Of a stretch of 20,613 nt of DNA, positions 9,013 through 15,454 are shown piece after piece (position 1 is the stretch's first letter; each line of letters starts with the position of its first letter). The position numbers and the translations under genes were made by a program. This DNA is from an uncultured Armatimonadota bacterium (lineage in GTDB: Bacteria > Armatimonadota > Armatimonadia > Armatimonadales > Armatimonadaceae), in assembly GCA_903915615.1 (NCBI GenBank), contig CAIWTR010000460.1:1-20613 (forward strand). The letters run 5' to 3'. The notes under the pieces are model-generated. The model was not told the DNA's origin. It saw nothing but the letters and a program-made list of their open reading frames with translations, and ran no database searches.

Positions 9013-9381
9013 TCAAGGATTCGTGGTGGATATGAAACCCGCAGATTGACTCACAATCCCTGTCGCGGCATCATAATTCAGAGGAGCTTTTGTGTTGGGA
9101 TCAACAATCATTTGTTCGGTCACCCCATATGGCTTTAGCTCAGCAAGCGTCGCGGGAAGCTGCTCATCATGGTCCATTTTGTACATGGTGATCGCTTGTT
9201 GAATCTGTGAAATGTATTCATTTCCGGCCGTGATACGGGCTCGTTGCGTAGGTGTTGGAACCTTGCGACCTGCCGCATCAACGCCGCCACCACCAGAGAC
9301 ATACCGAACCACAAACACGGCAAGAACGGCAATGATCGCGATTGTGATCAGCGTCCCGACAAGTGTGAACCCACGTCTCAA
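9013..9381 (-). CDS. Pseudopilin-like protein with prepilin N-terminus, inside the acc operon
   Basis: Protein of 122 residues with a type IV prepilin leader: RRG|FTLVGTLITIAIIAVLAVFVVRYV, a three-residue basic leader, the Gly-Phe peptidase site at 4/5 and a single hydrophobic helix to about residue 28. Mature position 5, normally Glu, is Gly. The globular part (about 45-122) has ITAGNEYISQIQQAITMYKMDH followed by LPATLAEL and DPNTKAPLNYD, reminiscent of GspG-type pseudopilins. It would be an inner-membrane protein assembled by a type II secretion or type IV pilus machine encoded elsewhere. It starts with TTG 9381, whose TTGA overlaps the stop of the AccB-like gene; GGAAAG lies about nine bases upstream. 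A short gap separates it from accC. Why a pilin-like gene separates accB and accC positions is unknown. Confidence 0.82.
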   Translation of the reverse strand: MRRGFTLVGTLITIAIIAVLAVFVVRYVSGGGGVDAAGRKVPTPTQRARITAGNEYISQIQQAITMYKMDHDEQLPATLAELKPYGVTEQMIVDPNTKAPLNYDAATGIVSQSAGFISTTNP

Positions 9382-9788
9382 TTCGATTTACTTTCCAAAA
9401 GGTCGAACAAGGGTTGACCATATTCAACCGGTTGCCCGGATGCAACATGGACAGCAGAGACAACACCGGTTACTGACGAGACAATGGCATTAGTAATGCC
9501 AACCGTGTCGATTGCTCCAAGCGAGCGTGTGCCATCTACAATATCGCCAACTTCAAATGCAGGTTCAGTGGGCACAAATACACCAACACTTTGTGCGGTC
9601 ACTTGATAAACAGCATCCGTTTCACTGGGTTGGTCCACGCGATCCAAAAGGACATCATGCGGAGCATCTGCAACGGCTATGTTCCTTCGTAAACGAACAT
9701 GAACGCCATCCGCGATAATTTCGAGCTCTGTCATTTGTGGCTGAGGCGTCATCGCGGCTGCGTAAGCTTCAATCAAACTTGTATCCAT
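9378..9788 (-). CDS. AccB-like biotinyl-domain protein lacking the biotinylation lysine
   Basis: Protein of 136 residues aligned over its length with the biotin carboxyl carrier protein of acetyl-CoA carboxylase. The N-terminus (LIEAYAAAM, then MTELEIIADGVHVRLRRN) matches the AccB N-terminal segment, and the C-terminal 60 residues match the biotinyl domain (SVGVF, then TGVVSAVHVASGQPVEYGQPLFDLLE). At the site of the EAMKMMN motif it has DTVGITN (94-100): without gaps, Gly97 takes the place of the biotinylated Lys. The segment joining the half-domains is also shortened. It therefore cannot carry biotin at the usual site. Alternatives are a regulatory subunit of the plant BADC type or a structural scaffold. 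The start may be ATG 9788 or GTG 9797, the latter overlapping the upstream stop. It holds the canonical accB position downstream of efp. Confidence 0.9.
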   Translation of the reverse strand: MDTSLIEAYAAAMTPQPQMTELEIIADGVHVRLRRNIAVADAPHDVLLDRVDQPSETDAVYQVTAQSVGVFVPTEPAFEVGDIVDGTRSLGAIDTVGITNAIVSSVTGVVSAVHVASGQPVEYGQPLFDLLESKSN

Positions 9789-9790
9789 CG

Positions 9791-10897
9791 TTACCACTTC
9801 TTCTCAAATATGGCCCATTCAAGAACATGGATGATCTTGGCAATGACCATGATTGACCCTGCCAGGACGAAAGCCCATACAGCGCCTTCATTTGGCTTCA
9901 CAACCTTGATGGCGGTTGTAGGATCTCCGGTGAACGCAAAGCGCCGAATGGTCATCTCGATCACATTCATCACGTTTCCAACAGAATCTCGCATCTGGTA
10001 GCCAAGGAATGCGCATAAGGCAATCGACAACACCATCACAACCGGCAGCAGGACCTTGTACTTTTCACGTTGATGCTCGTTGTAAATGATGCAGTTGCGG
10101 CATCGTTCAACTTTCTGCTCATTTGAGAGAAAGACAACCTTTTTCGTCGAACTGTTTGCGTAGTTCTGAGACTCATTTGGAGCCATCTCAAGAACGGTCC
10201 CACGGGACTTTTTGGTTGCGGTGTTGACGATTTCCTCATCACAGTAGCAACCTCGACGACGTTGCCAGCAGGTATCTTTTGCCTGAAAGATCGGACAGTG
10301 TGTGCGAATGTAATCCCTGCAGTATGCGCCTTCCCAGCACTTCCCGATTAGGGACATCCGTACAGGACGTTCTTCTCTTTTGGCATCATTACCAAATTGC
10401 AAATCTGACGCCACTTTGCTTTGGCGTTCAAGCGATCTAATGAGCCGGACGACTAAGTCGCGAACAACCAAAATGAAGGCTATCAACCCAGGCGCAAGTG
10501 CAGCGACTGGAAACTTAACAACGGTCATCCGCATCGCGACAGAGGGTTCTCCCCCCATGCTAGCAAAAGCCATCGGGACGCCGAAGTACAACGCACCTGC
10601 GAGTAACGCAATCACGTAGCCGGCGGTTTCTTCATACCAGAACAGGACCAGGGAGCAGATTGACCCAACAACTGCCGCGGCAAGCATCGCGTTACCCGCG
10701 AGGTTGATGTTGCCTATCATTGTAATTTGGCGCGCACGGTCCCAGGATGCAAAGTCCCCCAGACCGAAGAATACGCCATACAAGAGGTATGCAGTGGAAA
10801 GACCGAATACAACGATGCAAACATGAAAGACATTGTTTGCAATCCCAAGCATTACAGGGGTGGCTGCACCGGTCCGGTTATACTCCTCGTGGTCCAT
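9791..10897 (-). CDS. Six-helix membrane protein with a cytoplasmic Cys-rich cluster, unknown function
   Basis: I do not recognise this 368-residue protein. Hydrophobic segments lie at about 17-43, 62-88, 92-112, 128-150, 281-301 and 338-358. Between the fourth and fifth is a soluble region of some 130 residues holding eight cysteines: C187-x5-C193-x7-C201-x8-C210-x6-C217-x-C219, then C266-x2-C269. Such spacing suggests a zinc or iron-sulphur site; basic residues around it and the segment RLIRSLERQ after helix 4 favour a cytoplasmic position. The start ATG 10897 has AGGA five bases upstream, seven bases after the efp stop, and its end abuts the AccB-like gene, so the three are co-transcribed. 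A role in membrane lipid synthesis or redox sensing is possible but not shown. Confidence 0.85.
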   Translation of the reverse strand: MDHEEYNRTGAATPVMLGIANNVFHVCIVVFGLSTAYLLYGVFFGLGDFASWDRARQITMIGNINLAGNAMLAAAVVGSICSLVLFWYEETAGYVIALLAGALYFGVPMAFASMGGEPSVAMRMTVVKFPVAALAPGLIAFILVVRDLVVRLIRSLERQSKVASDLQFGNDAKREERPVRMSLIGKCWEGAYCRDYIRTHCPIFQAKDTCWQRRRGCYCDEEIVNTATKKSRGTVLEMAPNESQNYANSSTKKVVFLSNEQKVERCRNCIIYNEHQREKYKVLLPVVMVLSIALCAFLGYQMRDSVGNVMNVIEMTIRRFAFTGDPTTAIKVVKPNEGAVWAFVLAGSIMVIAKIIHVLEWAIFEKKW

Positions 10898-10904
10898 GAT
10901 CTTC

Positions 10905-11462
10905 CTACTTTACGCGTTCAAGGTAAGTATCAGTACGTGTATCAACCCGTACTTTATCCCCTTGATTTACGAAAAATGGAACACGGATGACAGCGCCCGT
11001 TTCGAGTGTGGCAGGCTTACTACCTCCCGATGCGGTGTCACCGCGGAAACCTGGATCGGTCTCGGTAATGATGAGTTCCATGAAGTCAGGAGATGTAACC
11101 TGAACGATCTCATCCTTAAAAATGATGACCTGAACTTCCGTGTTCTCTTTAAGGTACTTTTCCTTGTCCCCAATGAGCTTTCGGTCAACAGTGACCTGCT
11201 CAAAAGTTTCCATGTCCATTAAGTTGAAGTCTGCACCATCGGAGTAAAGAAACTGCATCACCTTGCGATCAAGGCGCGCAGGTTCAATCTTTTCTCCGGC
11301 GTTCCAAGTACGATCAAGTGTCGCACCGGTCCGCAGGTTCTTCATCTTTGAGCGTACGAACGCTCCGCCTTTGCCTGGCTTGACATGTTGAAACTCAACA
11401 ATGGTGTAGATGTCATTGTTGTAGAAAATTGACAAGCCGTTTCGAAAATCTCCAGTATCCAT
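10905..11462 (-). CDS. efp: Translation elongation factor P
   Basis: EF-P binds between the P and E sites and rescues ribosomes stalled at polyproline stretches. It has 185 residues, the usual length, with three beta domains. The loop that reaches the peptidyl-transferase centre reads HVKPGKGGAF, giving Lys31 as the tip residue (E. coli Lys34 equivalent). No modification enzyme gene is in the window. The family signature is TDPGFRGDTASGGSKPATLETGAVI, and the C-terminus DTRTDTYLERVK is typical. ATG 11462 lies only nine bases from the last base of a TATAAT box with no Shine-Dalgarno between, which suggests a leaderless message. It is the first gene of the seven-gene operon that includes accC. 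Confidence 0.98.
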   Translation of the reverse strand: MDTGDFRNGLSIFYNNDIYTIVEFQHVKPGKGGAFVRSKMKNLRTGATLDRTWNAGEKIEPARLDRKVMQFLYSDGADFNLMDMETFEQVTVDRKLIGDKEKYLKENTEVQVIIFKDEIVQVTSPDFMELIITETDPGFRGDTASGGSKPATLETGAVIRVPFFVNQGDKVRVDTRTDTYLERVK

Positions 11463-11470
11463 ACGGGCAG

Positions 11471-11476
11471 ATTATA
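11471..11476 (-). promoter_or_regulatory. Candidate -10 box of a leaderless efp promoter
   Basis: A perfect TATAAT lies on the minus strand with eight bases (CTGCCCGT) between it and the efp ATG. Transcription would begin two to three bases before the start codon. The -35 position falls in the G-rich arm of the adjacent terminator and has no TTGACA-like hexamer, so the promoter may rely on the -10 element alone. This is an inference from spacing. Confidence 0.6.
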
Positions 11477-11488
11477 GCACGATAAAGA

Positions 11489-11518
11489 AAACCCCCGGTC
11501 CATAAGAACCGGGGGTTT
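11489..11518 (-). terminator. Rho-independent terminator of the porin gene
   Basis: Eleven-base-pair stem, AAACCCCCGGT against ACCGGGGGTTT, with an eight-base loop. On the minus strand it is followed by a T-rich tract (TTTTCTTTAT), 30 bases past the porin stop. It isolates the heavily expressed porin from the efp operon immediately downstream. Confidence 0.9.
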
Positions 11519-11547
11519 GGCTTTAGGCTGCGCAAGCGCAGTTCTGG

Positions 11548-13425
11548 TTAGAACTTAACCGAGAACTGGGTTGCAACAACTCCACCCTTCTGGATGTCAG
11601 CTGTGCCATCGTTGTACGAAACAACCTGGTACAGAAGACGGAAGGTCGAAGTAGCGCTGAGGGTCTTTGCATAAGCATAGTTCGTGAAGGTCTCACGTCC
11701 CTGAAGTGCGCCTGCATCCGTGTACTTGGTAACTTCCTGGGAAACGGTGAAGTCAGATGTTGAACCAAGCTTGTAGGTGAAACCTGCCTTGGTGTTCTCG
11801 GACTTCTGATCCTTGGTGTTGCCACCCTTGTCAGTACCGGTGTAGTTCTGTGTTGCCAACATAACGCTCAACTTGGATGTTGGGGTCCAGTTCCAGGATC
11901 CGAAACCACCCTTGATGTCGGTTGGGTTGACGTTGGTTCCCATACGGCCCCAGCTACCTGGTGCACCGAAGAGAGGCTCAACTTCCTTGTAGCCACCGGA
12001 CAGGGTCCAGGAGCCATTGGAAAGCTTTGTGTGAACGTTGTAAGCGGAGTTGTCGCGAACGTTAACGTTTGCTCCACCCAAGCGGGTGTTGGACTCAGCG
12101 TACTCACCGTAGACATCAAGGCCAAAGAGCTTGATCTTTACATCAGCGCCGTAGACGTTGACCTGATCGAAGTCGCCATTGGACTGCCCAGCAGCCAGAA
12201 CGGTGCTAACACCAACTGGGATGCTGAAGAGCTTGAAGCCTGCACGTCCACCAGCTACACGGCTAACCGTGATACCGTCGGAGTTTGGCGAACCAATCTG
12301 ATCGGCACGATCGAATCCCCAAGGAGCCGTCATACCAGCCTTGATACCGGTGGAGAGCGTTGGATCTCCAGCATTGATCAGGGAGGAGTTAGCGATTGGG
12401 TCCGTCTTACCAGCCAGAGCTGTGATGGAGAATGGACCAACCTTGAAGGATGCATTCAAACCGTCAACAAGGTAGTTACCGTTGTCGGTCTTGTTGTTAT
12501 TGAAGTATGCATCAACATCGTATGCCTTGAAGGTCAAAGCAGACATTTGGCTTGGAACACGTCCGATGTTTGCTGCGACCGTACCGAGCACAGGGATGCT
12601 CTGCTTGGTGGAGTAAACAGCCTTGTAGATGGTGTTGCCCTGCGTTGCAGAACCAGCTGCGTACTGAGCAATGGAGCCCAGGGATGGCAGGTAGTTACCA
12701 AAGTTGAGGGTTACATCAACGGATGGTGCAGAGATGTTGACATCGAGGTCATGGCGAACGGTGCTCGAACCGAGAACCGTTGAACCAGCAGCGATTGCAG
12801 CGCTGTTGTAATCAACCGCACCGAGGCCGTTGGATCCAAAGTCACCACGAACGTATGCATTGAATGCACCGGAGATCTTGACAGCATTCTTGTTTGCTGC
12901 TTCAAGAGCTGCAATGCGCTTCTCATGATTGTCAAGGGACTTCTTTGCCTTGTCGACATCCACACCGAGGGTGGTGAGTTCGGTCTGGAACTCAGCAACC
13001 ATCTTGCGGATCAAGTCGATGTCAGACTGCTTTGCAAGTCCGGACATGTCAACCTTGGTAGGTGCAGGGATATCAGACTTCTTTGCGTAGCCGCCAAGGA
13101 GGTCCTGGACTTGGTCCATGGAAACTCCAGCCTTTACTTCAGTAGGAGCTGGTAGTGGAGCCTTGACATAACGCTCGTCCATACCGCGAACGATACGGTC
13201 GACAACGACTGCCAATTCGTAGCGGGTAAGGGAACGCTTGCCAGCGAACTTGCCATCGGTATCGCCGATGAAAACCTTGTCCTTGGCCAAACGCTCGATT
13301 GCCTGGTATGCCCAGTGATCGTTTGGAACATCCTTGAATGGACCATCCTGTGCAAAGACAGGTGCAATGCCAATACCAGCGAGCGTCACTGCGAGTGCGC
13401 CGATGGTCATCGTCATATTCTTCAT
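11548..13425 (-). CDS. SLH-domain outer-membrane porin (OmpM/SlpA-like)
   Basis: Secreted protein of 625 residues. The start ATG 13425 has GAGGA seven bases upstream; an in-frame upstream extension adds no sense. A signal peptide ends near residue 25 (APVFA|QDG). Residues 29-80 form a single S-layer homology domain (PFKDVPNDHWAYQAIERL, GKFAGKRSLTRYELAVVVDRI). About 128-178 is a heptad-rich coiled coil (VDKAKKSLDNHEKRIAALEAAN), and from about 182 to the end there is a Gly/Asn-rich beta-barrel closing with QFSVKF, a C-terminal Phe as in BAM substrates. This architecture tethers the outer membrane to secondary cell-wall polymer or peptidoglycan in Negativicutes, Deinococcus and cyanobacteria. 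It is probably abundant: codon choice is narrow, and it has its own terminator and a long upstream region. Confidence 0.93.
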   Translation of the reverse strand: MKNMTMTIGALAVTLAGIGIAPVFAQDGPFKDVPNDHWAYQAIERLAKDKVFIGDTDGKFAGKRSLTRYELAVVVDRIVRGMDERYVKAPLPAPTEVKAGVSMDQVQDLLGGYAKKSDIPAPTKVDMSGLAKQSDIDLIRKMVAEFQTELTTLGVDVDKAKKSLDNHEKRIAALEAANKNAVKISGAFNAYVRGDFGSNGLGAVDYNSAAIAAGSTVLGSSTVRHDLDVNISAPSVDVTLNFGNYLPSLGSIAQYAAGSATQGNTIYKAVYSTKQSIPVLGTVAANIGRVPSQMSALTFKAYDVDAYFNNNKTDNGNYLVDGLNASFKVGPFSITALAGKTDPIANSSLINAGDPTLSTGIKAGMTAPWGFDRADQIGSPNSDGITVSRVAGGRAGFKLFSIPVGVSTVLAAGQSNGDFDQVNVYGADVKIKLFGLDVYGEYAESNTRLGGANVNVRDNSAYNVHTKLSNGSWTLSGGYKEVEPLFGAPGSWGRMGTNVNPTDIKGGFGSWNWTPTSKLSVMLATQNYTGTDKGGNTKDQKSENTKAGFTYKLGSTSDFTVSQEVTKYTDAGALQGRETFTNYAYAKTLSATSTFRLLYQVVSYNDGTADIQKGGVVATQFSVKF

Positions 13426-13710
13426 ATTTTTCCTCGAATACATTGCGTAATTGGAGTTACACAACGGGTTCTAGAACAGATGCATCGCTAACACTGACCA
13501 CCCACAGGTAGTTTCCATGTTGCCTTCCGCAGGTATTGGCTGATGTCGCACAACGCTGTCGTTCAGTAACCAATGCATATGATAACCGAAAGTCGTATGA
13601 GTTTCAGAAAAATTTAGAATTTAATACGAGACAACCACTAAGCTTTTATTGCATCACGTACGTTACACATGGGGCTGGCACCCAACAGCATCACTATTAG
13701 ACGCACCTAA
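13426..13710. other. Intergenic region upstream of the porin
   Basis: 285 bp without a gene, between the porin start and the end of the 114-residue gene on the same strand. It holds an AT-rich stretch (about 13600-13650) suited to a promoter or UP element, though I cannot pick a convincing -35/-10 pair, and the porin leader with its GAGGA site at 13431-13435. An 8-bp palindrome ACGTACGT is at 13656-13663. No strong terminator for the upstream gene is visible. Confidence 0.5.
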
Positions 13711-14055
13711 TCATCCTCGGAATGGAAAGGTATAGCGAGCATCACGAAGCATGAACGAACGACGGCTTGCCAACCCCTTTTTGTTACCAAGGAAAGCCTC
13801 CAGCCAGTAGTTGACAACATCCGGATCGAGGTCACCCCCATCAGGGCTCAATATCGCCAATTCGTAGGACCAAACCTTGGTTCGGTCATCACACTCAAGG
13901 GTGAGCTCAAGCCACAGACCGTTGTGATACCGCCGGTACCGATCGCGATCGATTACTCCGTACTTTTGCAAAGCATAAAGCGTGAGTGGCTCATTGTTTG
14001 CCAATGTCCACATTTCTTGAACGATACGCATGTCGCGATCCGATGTACCAATCAA
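13711..14055 (-). CDS. Small conserved-looking protein of unknown function
   Basis: Up to 114 residues, not recognised. It begins with TTG 14055 in a TTGA overlap with the stop of the M29 peptidase, or with ATG 14031 (106 residues). The sequence is soluble and mixed: a helical start (VQEMWTLANNEPLTLYALQKYG), then charged and aromatic segments (RYRRYHNGLWLELTLECDD and VWSYELAILSPDGGDLDP), with a basic C-terminus (RRSFMLRDARYTFPFRG). No membrane segment, no cysteine pair and no known motif. The coupling to the peptidase gene and similar codon use argue that it is a real gene; function is open. Confidence 0.7.
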   Translation of the reverse strand: MIGTSDRDMRIVQEMWTLANNEPLTLYALQKYGVIDRDRYRRYHNGLWLELTLECDDRTKVWSYELAILSPDGGDLDPDVVNYWLEAFLGNKKGLASRRSFMLRDARYTFPFRG

Positions 14056-15167
14056 CCGAGTAATCGCTCCGGGTTCAACCCTTGCAAAACATCTAGGATG
14101 AACAGGCCATCCTTACGAATCAGGACATCATCAAACCAAATCTCACCCCCGCCCCACTCTGGGCGCTGGATCAAAACCATGTCCCAGTGGACACCTGAGC
14201 GGTTTCCATTTCCTGGGGATGCGTACGCATTGCCAGGGGTGAAGTGCAGCGACCCTGCAATCTTTTCATCGAACAAGACATCTCGCATTGGATTCAAAAT
14301 AACTGGGTTATAGCCAATCGCAAATTCACCAATGCGTCGCGCGCCTTCATCGGTGTCGAGAATCTCGTTCAACGATGTCGTATCCGACGACGTCGCACTA
14401 ACAATAAGTCCATCCTTCAACTCAAGCCGGATGTCACTGAAGGGCTTACCCGCGTAAACGGTGGGTGCGTTATAGCTGATCACACCATTGGTGGAGTCAA
14501 TCGTTGGACAGGAGAAGCACTCGCCATCGGGAACGTTACGCTGCCCGAAGCTCATTCGAGCCCCAATGCCATGAACAGAAAAAGAAAGATCCGTACCAGG
14601 ACCAAGGATTCTAACTCGGTCGGTTTTCGCCATCAGATCACGAAGCGGCTCGGCAGCCTTCGCCATCCGCCCGTAATCCAATGTACAAACATCAAAGTAA
14701 AAGTCTTCAAAGGCATCTGTCGACATCCCAGCAGCCTGTGCGAAACTTGGATTAGGCCAACGGAGGGCGCACCACCGTGTGTGATTGACGCGGTAGTCGG
14801 TTACTGGCTGACCAAAAGCAGTCTGGTAAACACGCATGACATCCGTCGGGATATCAGATGTCTCCAATGTGTTGACGTTTCCCCGGATGCTTATGTACGC
14901 AGCAACCGTCTGAAGCTGTTCTATAGCGAGCTTTGCTTCTGCCTCCCAGTACGCCTGATCGCCGGACAATATCAGCTGACGAACCAACCGTGAGCTCTGC
15001 GACATGAGTATTGGATACGCCCCAACCGCACGAACAGCCTGTATGAGTACCGATACAAACGCATCTGGCACATCGGTTGTATGGATCAGAACCCGTTCAC
15101 CCTTTACGAGCTCCGTCGAATGGGAAACCAATAGATCGGCAAGTTTGGCATAGCGTGTGTCTGACAT
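14052..15167 (-). CDS. M29-family metallo-aminopeptidase (AmpS/AmpT type)
   Basis: Cytoplasmic dinuclear-metal aminopeptidase removing N-terminal residues from peptides. From ATG 15167 it has 371 residues; the frame is open to 15542, but that part lies in the promoter region and antisense to the sigma gene. Metal and catalytic residues of the family are all visible: Glu216 (VPDGECF), Glu281 (RRIGEF), His308 (GSLHF), Tyr315, and His327 and Asp329 (GVHWDM). FDEKIAGSLHFTPG and the C-terminal GGEIWFDD are also typical. A -10-like TAATAT ends eight bases before the ATG and no Shine-Dalgarno is present, so the message may be leaderless. It is followed by a translationally coupled small gene and diverges from the sigma factor across 287 bp. 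Confidence 0.93.
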   Translation of the reverse strand: MSDTRYAKLADLLVSHSTELVKGERVLIHTTDVPDAFVSVLIQAVRAVGAYPILMSQSSRLVRQLILSGDQAYWEAEAKLAIEQLQTVAAYISIRGNVNTLETSDIPTDVMRVYQTAFGQPVTDYRVNHTRWCALRWPNPSFAQAAGMSTDAFEDFYFDVCTLDYGRMAKAAEPLRDLMAKTDRVRILGPGTDLSFSVHGIGARMSFGQRNVPDGECFSCPTIDSTNGVISYNAPTVYAGKPFSDIRLELKDGLIVSATSSDTTSLNEILDTDEGARRIGEFAIGYNPVILNPMRDVLFDEKIAGSLHFTPGNAYASPGNGNRSGVHWDMVLIQRPEWGGGEIWFDDVLIRKDGLFILDVLQGLNPERLLG

Positions 15168-15175
15168 AGTTATGG

Positions 15176-15205
15176 ATATTACCCATATGACATCGCATCG
15201 GGCAA
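15176..15205 (-). promoter_or_regulatory. Candidate promoter of the M29 peptidase gene
   Basis: TTGCCC (15205-15200), an 18-base spacer and TAATAT (15181-15176) on the minus strand. Eight bases separate the -10 from the ATG, the same as at efp, predicting a leader of about two bases. Confidence 0.5.
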
Positions 15206-15350
15206 TGCTGATATCTTCTGAACCTATTTTGCAAGTGTGGCAGGATAATTGCCATGGAAGGGGTAATATTACGCTTCGGTGATTGCTCATCGTTGCACGA
15301 TTGAGCGCGCGATTGTCACACCAGACAGGCGCGAATCGATGAGACCGGGG

Positions 15351-15376
15351 GGAACATTCTTCATCGGATGTTCGTA
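15351..15376 (+). promoter_or_regulatory. Candidate ECF-type promoter upstream of the sigma factor gene
   Basis: GGAAC at 15351-15355, then 17 bases, then CGTA at 15373-15376, the layout used by several ECF sigma factors (for example Bacillus SigW and SigM types). It precedes the sigma gene by about 80 bases. No good TTGACA/TATAAT pair is visible nearby. Short motifs occur by chance, so confidence is limited. Confidence 0.35.
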
Positions 15377-15406
15377 TAGATTTCACCATGTGGGATGTCC
15401 TGTTGC

Positions 15407-15424
15407 AACGGTGAAACCGTTTCA
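15407..15424. promoter_or_regulatory. Overlapping palindromes in the sigma gene leader
   Basis: Two nested inverted repeats: AACGGT-GAA-ACCGTT (15407-15421) and TGAAAC-C-GTTTCA (15412-15424). They lie between the candidate promoter and the Shine-Dalgarno at 15444-15453. They could be an operator or alternative small RNA hairpins; function is not shown. Confidence 0.35.
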
Positions 15425-15454
15425 GCACAGTATTGGCTTTGATGGAGATGGAGA

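Noticed and set aside
8993..9016. Upstream TTG start for accC adding eight residues
   Set aside because: AccC proteins begin at MxKKVLIANRGEIA; the ATG at 8992 gives the family length.
12031..12783. 250-codon open frame on the plus strand opposite the porin
   Set aside because: It is antisense to a clear SLH-porin, lacks any domain or ribosome site, and is Val/Gly/Cys-rich as expected from the biased porin codons read backwards.
13670..13690. Possible hairpin TGGG...CCCA downstream of the 114-residue gene
   Set aside because: The stem is only four base pairs and no T run follows on either strand, so I do not call it a terminator.
14244..14993. 249-codon open frame opposite the M29 peptidase
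   Set aside because: The minus-strand frame carries all metal ligands of the M29 family; this frame has no motif and no ribosome site.
15271..15305. Imperfect inverted repeat GCTCATCG/CGATTGAGC in the peptidase-sigma intergenic region
   Set aside because: One bulge and short arms; no second copy seen in the window, so it could be chance.
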